Positions 15,078 to 19,953 of a stretch of DNA of 19,953 bases are shown here, one piece after another. How positions within the stretch are numbered: position 1 is the stretch's first letter; every line of letters starts with the position of its first letter. Under the pieces are notes generated by a model that was given only the letters and a program-made list of their open reading frames with translations, was not told where the DNA came from and did not search any database. Both the position numbers and the translations under genes were made by a program. The DNA is from Syntrophaceae bacterium UBA5619 (GTDB taxonomy: Bacteria; Desulfobacterota; Syntrophia; Syntrophales; UBA5619): the NCBI GenBank assembly GCA_002424545.1, contig DIKL01000082.1:1-19953 (forward strand). The letters run 5' to 3'.

Positions 15078-15872
15078 ATGATCGATCAGGAGCAACGGCA
15101 GGGCATTGTCCGGATTGCGGCGATGATCGCGAAGGCGAGGAGTGTCGTCGTGTTTACGGGCGCCGGCGTCAGCACCGAATCGGGAATCCCCGACTTCCGC
15201 GGCCCCGGCGGTATCTGGACGAAATTCGATCCGGAGGATTTTACCATCGACCGTTTTTTAACGAGTCCGGAGACCCGGCGGAAGCAGTGGCGTTTTCTTC
15301 TGAATGGCGAACCGTTCAGGGACGCCCGACCCAATGCCGCTCACGAGGCGATTGCGGAATTGGAGCGGCTGGGGCGATTGGATTGCGTCATTACCCAGAA
15401 CATCGACAACCTGCACCAGAAGGCGGGAAACGATCCCGCAAGGGTCTTTGAGCTGCACGGCAACATGAGATGGATCCGCTGTCTCGAATGCGGACAACGT
15501 TATCCGCTGGAGGAGATCATCCGGCGGAACGAGGGATTGCCGGATGCGCCTGTCTGCGGTCATTGTTCCGGCATTCTGAAGCCGGATGTGATCTTCTTCG
15601 GGGAAGCCCTTCCCGAAGATGCGCTGCGGGAGGCGACTTGGCATGCGAACCAGTGCGATCTGCTGCTGGCCGTCGGCTCGTCGCTGGTCGTCTACCCGGC
15701 GGCCTACATGCCCTTCTATGCCAAGCAGGCGGGAGCCGGGCTGGCCATCGTCAACCTGAGCCCCACGCCGGCGGACCGGATTGCCGACGTGATCGTTCGC
15801 GCCTCGGCGGGGGAGGCGATGCGGCGGATCGTCGCGGAAGTCGGCCGGAGGCTTGCCGGATCATGTGCCTGA
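15078..15872 (+). CDS. Sir2-family NAD-dependent protein deacylase
   Basis: A 264-residue sirtuin that removes acyl groups from lysines using NAD, releasing nicotinamide and O-acyl-ADP-ribose. The NAD-binding motif GAGVSTESGIPDFRG is at 28-42, TQNIDNLHQ at 106-114 and the catalytic His127 in ELHGN. The zinc-binding cysteines are 135, 138, 160 and 163 (CLEC and CGHC). The GSS motif (200-202) and a C-terminal NLSPTPAD stretch complete the Rossmann fold. All key residues are present. The ATG at 15078 has a G-rich stretch upstream and matches the usual family start. It is the first of three closely packed genes and overlaps the next by 10 nt. Cellular targets cannot be told. Confidence 0.95.
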   Translation: MIDQEQRQGIVRIAAMIAKARSVVVFTGAGVSTESGIPDFRGPGGIWTKFDPEDFTIDRFLTSPETRRKQWRFLLNGEPFRDARPNAAHEAIAELERLGRLDCVITQNIDNLHQKAGNDPARVFELHGNMRWIRCLECGQRYPLEEIIRRNEGLPDAPVCGHCSGILKPDVIFFGEALPEDALREATWHANQCDLLLAVGSSLVVYPAAYMPFYAKQAGAGLAIVNLSPTPADRIADVIVRASAGEAMRRIVAEVGRRLAGSCA

Positions 15873-16648
15873 TTCTGTTTGCGTGGAAGGCGCACAACCA
15901 TTTTCCGCTCATTTTTGCGGCGAACCGGGACGAATTCTACGAGCGGCCGTCGGCGCCGGCCGCCTTCTGGCAGGACGCGCCGGATCTGCTTGCCGGCCGG
16001 GATCTGAAGGAGGGGGGGACATGGTTTGGGATCACGCGGACGGGAAGGCTCGCCGCCCTGACGAACTACCGTGATCCTTCCTCGCTGAAAACGGGGGCGC
16101 CATCCCGGGGAGGGCTGGTCGCCGATTATTTGCGCGGCGGGGAAAATCCGGAGACCTATCTCCGCCGGATCGAGAACGCCGCCGATCGTTACAATGGTTT
16201 CAGCCTGATCGTCGGCGATCCCGGCGAACTCTTTTTTTTCTCGAACCGCGGCGGCCGGAAACGGCTGCAGCCGGGAGTCCACGGCTTGAGCAACCGCCTC
16301 CTCGATACCCCGTGGCCGAAGGTTGAGAGGGGGAAGGGCGCGCTGCGGGACCTTCTCCGGGAGAAAAACGGGCCGTCGCCCGAGGCGCTGTTCGCGATCC
16401 TGGGTGACCGATCGCGACCGCCGGACGACCGGCTGCCCGAAACGGGCGTTGGAATCGAGTGGGAGAGGATCCTCTCGCCGCTCTTCATCGAGAGTCCCGT
16501 CTATGGAACCCGTTCATCGACCGTTCTGCTGGTCGATCGCAACGGCGTGGCGACCTTCGTCGAGCGGGTTTTCAACGGCCGGAAGGCACCCCAGGCCGAA
16601 CGGCGGTTTGATTTCCGGATCGGGGACGTTTCGAAAAACCAGAGGTGA
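15863..16648 (+). CDS. NRDE-family protein (TANGO2-like)
   Basis: A 261-residue protein of the NRDE family, named for the NRDE motif seen here at residues 21-24. It opens with the conserved MCLILFAW (Cys2), as in members thought to have an Ntn-hydrolase-like fold. Other family marks are the AGRDLKEGGTWFGI segment (about 44-57), a TNYRDP stretch (about 67-72) and a GLSNRLLDTPWPKV motif (about 137-150). The human relative TANGO2 has been tied to Golgi organisation and haem handling, but no bacterial role is settled. The ATG lies inside the 3' end of the Sir2 gene, overlapping by 10 nt, so the two are likely translated together. Confidence 0.9.
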   Translation: MCLILFAWKAHNHFPLIFAANRDEFYERPSAPAAFWQDAPDLLAGRDLKEGGTWFGITRTGRLAALTNYRDPSSLKTGAPSRGGLVADYLRGGENPETYLRRIENAADRYNGFSLIVGDPGELFFFSNRGGRKRLQPGVHGLSNRLLDTPWPKVERGKGALRDLLREKNGPSPEALFAILGDRSRPPDDRLPETGVGIEWERILSPLFIESPVYGTRSSTVLLVDRNGVATFVERVFNGRKAPQAERRFDFRIGDVSKNQR

Positions 16649-16653
16649 AAGAG

Positions 16654-17100
16654 ATGTCGAATCGGGAATACCCGGAACACCCCCGCGTCGGCGTGGGAGC
16701 GGTCGTTCTGCGAAACGGCCGCGTGCTGCTCGTCCGGCGGGGGGTCGAACCGGCCAAGGGTCTCTGGGCGATCCCCGGCGGGGGGCTCAAGCTCGGCGAA
16801 ACCCTCCGGGAAGGCGCGGAGAGGGAGATCCTGGAGGAAACGGGCATAACGATCCGCGCCGGGGAGCCCGTTTTCACCTGCGATATGCTTCAGCGGGACG
16901 GAGAGGGGCGTGTTCGTTTCCAGTACGTGATCGTCGATCTGGCGGCGGAGTATCTGGAAGGCGAGATCAGGGCGGCCGACGATGCCCTCGAAGCCCGCTG
17001 GGTCTCGCCTGCGGAACTCAGCGGCCTTTCCGCGACGAAAACCACCCTGAAATTGCTCCTGCAGATCGGCTTTCTTTCCCCGGACGGACAGCGAGAATGA
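16654..17100 (+). CDS. NUDIX hydrolase
   Basis: A 148-residue NUDIX enzyme, a class that splits nucleoside diphosphates linked to another group and needs a divalent metal. The complete NUDIX box runs from Gly43 to Ile65 (GX5EX7REUXEEXGU), with metal-binding Glu58, Glu61 and Glu62. The preceding GLWAIPGGG segment resembles ADP-ribose pyrophosphatase and 8-oxo-dGTP/NADH-type members, so the substrate is open. ADP-ribose-type substrates would fit with a sirtuin in the same transcript, but that is only inference. The ATG at 16654 is preferred over a GTG at 16645 because AGGTGA sits 5 nt before it. It starts 5 nt after the NRDE stop and converges on mnmE with a 28-bp gap in which I see no clear terminator. 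Confidence 0.93.
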   Translation: MSNREYPEHPRVGVGAVVLRNGRVLLVRRGVEPAKGLWAIPGGGLKLGETLREGAEREILEETGITIRAGEPVFTCDMLQRDGEGRVRFQYVIVDLAAEYLEGEIRAADDALEARWVSPAELSGLSATKTTLKLLLQIGFLSPDGQRE

Positions 17101-17128
17101 GGCAAGGTCCGGGCCGTTTCCCGTCCGT

Positions 17129-18514
17129 CTACTTCCCGATGCAGAATTTCGCGAAGACCCGGTCCAGAACCTCCTCCGGCGTTGTCCGGCCCGTGATCTC
17201 CCCCAGCGCATCGAGGGCTTCGCGGATCTCCAGCGCGACGAGCTCCGCGGGTAATCCTTCCGACAGGCCGTCGGCGGCGCGGGCGAGGCCTTCCGTTGTT
17301 TTTTCCAATGCGACTTTCTGGTGAAGATGGGCGATCATCGCCCCCGGGGCCTCTTCCGCCGGCGTCGCGAGGACAAGGTCGCGAAGCGCCGCGGTCAGGC
17401 GGTCGATCCCATGGCCGTATTTCGCGGAGATTCGGACGACTTGGGCTGTTCCCTCCGGGAGGAAACCTTTCAGCGATTCCTCGGCAAGGCGCGCGGGGAG
17501 GTCGGATTTGTTGATGACGAGCAGTCTCGGTTTTGCGGTCGTTTTCACGAGAATCTCGCGGTCGTCTTTCGTCAGGTTTTCGCTTCCATCCAACAACAGC
17601 AGAACGGCGTCGGCATTGGCCAGACGCTCCCAGGCGCGTTCAACCCCCTCTTTTTCAATCGCGTTTTCCGCGGGACGGAGCCCGGCGGTATCGGTCAGTC
17701 GAACGGGGATTCCGCCGAGATCGACGGTCTCCTCGATGAAGTCCCGGGTTGTTCCCGGAACGGAAGTAACGATCGCCCGTTTTTCGCCCAGCAGGTGGTT
17801 CAACAGCGAGGATTTTCCGACATTCGGGCGGCCGGCGATGACGACGCCGATCCCCTCCCGGTAGATTCTTCCCCGACGGTACGTCGCGGCGAGTGTGGCG
17901 ATTCCGGCGATGATTTCCCGGATGCGGGAAGCGGAATCGCCGGACTTCTCATCGGTGGCGTCGTCCTCGGAGAAGTCAATGGCGGCCTCGATCCCGGCAA
18001 GAAGGTCGATGATCCGGTTCCGGATTGCCTCGATCCTCCCGGAGAGGGCTCCCTGCAGGCGGTCGACCGCGGCGGCGAGCCCGGGGCGCGTCTGCGCGGT
18101 GATGATGTCCAGGACGGCCTCCGCCTGGGCGAGGTCGAGTCGGCCGTTCAGGTAGGCGCGCTTCGTAAATTCGCCCCGTTCGGCCGGACGAGCCCCGGCG
18201 CGCAGCGCCTCTTCGAGAACGGTTTGCAGGACGAGAGGTCCGCCGTGACAACTGATCTCCAGGGTATCCTCGCCGGTATAGGACCGGGGGGCCTTCAGGA
18301 GAGAGAGGAGGACTTCATCGAATGCGGCGCCCGTTTCGGGGTCGATGATCTCTCCGTGGTAGAGGCGATGGGATTGCAACGCGGCAACCGGCCGGCCGGG
18401 CCGGAAAAGCCTTCGGGCAATATTTTCCGCTGCCGGTCCGCTGATGCGGATGACGCCGATCCCGCCGATTCCTGGCGGGGTGGCGATGGCGGCGATGGTG
18501 TCCCGGAAGATCAT
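17129..18514 (-). CDS. mnmE: tRNA uridine-5-carboxymethylaminomethyl modification GTPase MnmE
   Basis: MnmE (TrmE) works with MnmG to add the (carboxymethyl)aminomethyl group at wobble uridine 34 of certain tRNAs, using a tetrahydrofolate-derived carbon. The 461-residue length is standard. The N-terminal folate-binding domain (1-120) contains IRISGP (22-27) and the CHGGP segment (89-93). A helical domain carries LNGRLDLAQAEAV (122-134). The inserted G domain has G1 GRPNVGKS (229-236), G2 TTRD (255-258), G3 DTAG (275-278) and G4 NKSD (335-338). The C-terminus ends in the catalytic CIGK (458-461). All key residues are intact. It starts 4 nt after jag. Confidence 0.98.
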   Translation of the reverse strand: MIFRDTIAAIATPPGIGGIGVIRISGPAAENIARRLFRPGRPVAALQSHRLYHGEIIDPETGAAFDEVLLSLLKAPRSYTGEDTLEISCHGGPLVLQTVLEEALRAGARPAERGEFTKRAYLNGRLDLAQAEAVLDIITAQTRPGLAAAVDRLQGALSGRIEAIRNRIIDLLAGIEAAIDFSEDDATDEKSGDSASRIREIIAGIATLAATYRRGRIYREGIGVVIAGRPNVGKSSLLNHLLGEKRAIVTSVPGTTRDFIEETVDLGGIPVRLTDTAGLRPAENAIEKEGVERAWERLANADAVLLLLDGSENLTKDDREILVKTTAKPRLLVINKSDLPARLAEESLKGFLPEGTAQVVRISAKYGHGIDRLTAALRDLVLATPAEEAPGAMIAHLHQKVALEKTTEGLARAADGLSEGLPAELVALEIREALDALGEITGRTTPEEVLDRVFAKFCIGK

Positions 18515-18518
18515 GTCA

Positions 18519-19421
18519 TCAGGTTTCAGACTGGTCCGGCGCGCGCCTGGCCGGAAAGATCAGGATCTTCCGGTATTCGCCCTCGCCGCGGCTCTTGGTG
18601 GTCAGGTTTTCATTGTTCTGAACGGCCATATGGATGATGCGGCGATCGTGGGCGTTCATGTGGCCGACCGTCACCGGTTTCTTTGTTTTCTGGACCTTTT
18701 CGGCGACCCTGAGCGCAAGGGCGACGAGCGCCTCTTCCCGACGTTTCCTGTACCCCTCCGTATCGATGACGATCATCTTGTGGCCGTTCGCGGAGTGATG
18801 GATTGCCTTGTTCAGGATATACTGGAGGGCGTCGAGGTTCTGACCCCGTTTCCCGATGAGCAGCCCGCTGCCGTCCCCCTGAATGTTCAGGATGATCATC
18901 TCCTCCGTCTCATCGACGGAAACCGGGGATGCGATCTGCATTCGGGAGAGGAGTCCGGAAAGGAGTCGGCGGGCTCTCTCCGCGGCCGGCTCGCCGTCTT
19001 CAACGGGGGCGGTCCCGGAATGCGGCTTGATGGCGGTTTGTGGTTCCGCGGGGGTCGCCGTTCTCTTTATAGGACGCGTTGCGGCGGGTTGAATCGCCGG
19101 CCGCGGTTTCGGCGCCGCTGCATTCGGTGAAGCATCGCTGCCGGTTGCCTTCTCCCGCGGGGCCGCGGCGACACGCCTTTCCATCCGTTCCCGCCGTCCG
19201 GAAGCCGATGTCTCCGCTACGGAGAAAACGGCGTCGAGCGTCATGTCGATGGAGAGGAGTTCCGCGCGGATTCGGGCCTTCTTGGACCCCAGACCGAAAA
19301 AACCCGGATTCCCCTCCGAAATGATCTCGATGTTGAGCTTTTCCCGAGGGACCTGAAATGTCTCGCACGCTTTTTCTATCGCCGCATCGATGGTTTTCCC
19401 TTCGATTTCCAATCCTTCCAT
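18519..19421 (-). CDS. jag: Jag / KhpB RNA-binding protein
   Basis: A 300-residue RNA-binding protein (SpoIIIJ-associated protein Jag, also KhpB). The Jag_N domain is at 1-52 (EIEGKTIDAAIEKA, GFFGLGSKKARI). A long low-complexity Ala/Pro/Lys/Arg-rich linker (about 65-145) follows, then a KH domain with the GKRG loop (about 155-230) and an R3H domain (about 235-295) with RRIIHMAVQ and SRGEGEYRK. An upstream in-frame TTG at 19427 exists, but the GAGGTG at 19430-19435 is 8 nt from the ATG at 19421 and only 2 nt from the TTG, so the ATG is taken. Position between yidC and mnmE is the conserved order in many bacteria; KhpB proteins often act with KhpA on RNA and cell envelope growth. Confidence 0.95.
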   Translation of the reverse strand: MEGLEIEGKTIDAAIEKACETFQVPREKLNIEIISEGNPGFFGLGSKKARIRAELLSIDMTLDAVFSVAETSASGRRERMERRVAAAPREKATGSDASPNAAAPKPRPAIQPAATRPIKRTATPAEPQTAIKPHSGTAPVEDGEPAAERARRLLSGLLSRMQIASPVSVDETEEMIILNIQGDGSGLLIGKRGQNLDALQYILNKAIHHSANGHKMIVIDTEGYRKRREEALVALALRVAEKVQKTKKPVTVGHMNAHDRRIIHMAVQNNENLTTKSRGEGEYRKILIFPARRAPDQSET

Positions 19422-19429
19422 TTCCAATG

Positions 19430-19435
19430 CACCTC
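19430..19435 (-). promoter_or_regulatory. Ribosome binding site deciding the jag start
   Basis: GAGGTG on the minus strand directly follows and shares one base with the yidC stop codon (19435-19437), 8 nt from the jag ATG. This implies coupled translation of yidC and jag. Confidence 0.6.
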
Positions 19436-19953
19436 TATGACGGTTGCTTGTTGATGTACACCTGCTGACCGATGCTGATGATGTTGTTGAACAGCCAGTA
19501 GATCACCAGTCCCGACGGGAAATTGAGGAACATGAATGTAAAGATGATCGGCATGAAGAGCATGATCTTGGCCTGCATCGGGTCGGCCCCCGTGGGGGTC
19601 ATCTTCTGCTGGATGAACATCGTACCGCCCATGACGAGCGGCGTGATGTAATAGGGGTCCTTCGCGGACAGGTCCTGAATCCACCAGAAAAGAGGGGAGT
19701 GGCGCAGCTCGATCGCATAGAGCAGGGCTTTGTAGAGACCGAAGAATACAGGGATCTGTACGATCATCGGCAGACAGCCCCCCAACGGGTTGACCTTGTG
19801 GGTCTTGTAGAGGGCCATCGACTCCTGACTCAACTTGGTCTTGTCGTTTTTGTATTTTTCGCGCAGCGCGGTCATCTTCGGCTGGAGCTTCTGCATCTCC
19901 TTCATCGATTTGTAACTCTTGTTCCCGAGGGGCCAGAAGATCAGCTTGATCAG
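19435..19953 (-). CDS. yidC: Membrane protein insertase YidC, C-terminal part (5' end outside window)
   Basis: The C-terminal 172 codons of YidC/Oxa1, which inserts proteins into the inner membrane alone or with Sec. The frame is open to the right window edge. The visible part begins within the first conserved span ([17 protein letters not shown]), then the cytoplasmic helical hairpin ([20 protein letters not shown]), and the conserved [20 protein letters not shown] segment. Later spans include [18 protein letters not shown] and [13 protein letters not shown]. The tail is short with no long basic extension. jag follows 13 nt after the stop. rnpA and rpmH usually lie upstream, beyond the window edge. 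Confidence 0.97.
   Translation of the reverse strand: MIKLIFWPLGNKSYKSMKEMQKLQPKMTALREKYKNDKTKLSQESMALYKTHKVNPLGGCLPMIVQIPVFFGLYKALLYAIELRHSPLFWWIQDLSAKDPYYITPLVMGGTMFIQQKMTPTGADPMQAKIMLFMPIIFTFMFLNFPSGLVIYWLFNNIISIGQQVYINKQPS

Noticed and set aside
17081..17127. Inverted repeat CGGACGG...CCGTCCG between the NUDIX gene and mnmE, considered as a bidirectional terminator
   Set aside because: The arms are 7 bp with a loop of more than 30 nt, overlap the NUDIX coding end and lack a T-run.
17321..18637. Long plus-strand open frame opposite mnmE
   Set aside because: MnmE is certain on the minus strand, and the plus-strand product is low-complexity Gly/Asp/Arg sequence.
1..19953. CRISPR array, tRNA or rRNA gene, toxin-antitoxin pair or known anti-phage system
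   Set aside because: No regularly spaced repeats, cloverleaf or rRNA-like stretch, or defence gene signature was seen. The Sir2 protein is a stand-alone deacylase-sized enzyme and lacks the extra domains of defence sirtuins.

Overview
The window reads as a piece of a chromosome from a Gram-negative, fairly GC-rich bacterium. An outer-membrane polysaccharide export lipoprotein and an LPS-type ABC exporter point to an outer membrane. The yidC-jag-mnmE order at the right end, with a full Jag protein that enteric bacteria lack, fits Deltaproteobacteria/Desulfobacterota (Syntrophus-like). That taxonomic guess is inference.

Layout from left to right. Positions 1-363 hold a decayed transposase N-terminus (IS1380-like) and AT-rich non-coding DNA. 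Positions 364-3901 hold an AT-rich pair of minus-strand surface-glycan genes, a family 2 glycosyltransferase and a UDP-galactopyranose-mutase-like flavoprotein, split by an apparently intact IS630-family element. Positions 4074-6216 hold wzt and wzm, an ABC exporter for O-antigen-type glycans. The 3' part of wzt is AT-rich like the glycosyltransferase side, while its 5' part is GC-rich like wzm. Positions 6322-12022 hold a GC-rich minus-strand operon: outer-membrane export lipoprotein, tyrosine autokinase with a C-terminal SPOR domain, a 76-aa membrane protein, and an O-antigen ligase/polymerase-like membrane protein.

A divergent promoter region (12023-12230) separates this operon from a plus-strand HD-GYP domain protein whose N-terminus is tandemly duplicated. 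Next come a minus-strand pair (low-molecular-weight phosphatase-like protein and ExeA/PEP-CTERM-type AAA ATPase, overlapping by 10 nt) and a plus-strand run (Sir2 deacylase, NRDE protein, NUDIX hydrolase; tightly packed). The minus-strand housekeeping cluster yidC (partial)-jag-mnmE ends the window.

Most of the window (364-14870) looks like a surface or extracellular polysaccharide locus. Glycosyltransferase and sugar-modifying genes would make the glycan, and Wzm/Wzt would carry it over the inner membrane. The ligase-like protein, autokinase and OPX lipoprotein would handle polymerisation or attachment and outer-membrane export, with phosphatase, ATPase and HD-GYP protein as likely regulators. 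The points most worth a second look are the autokinase-SPOR fusion, the mosaic wzt gene, and the IS630 insertion at the junction of two formerly adjacent genes.
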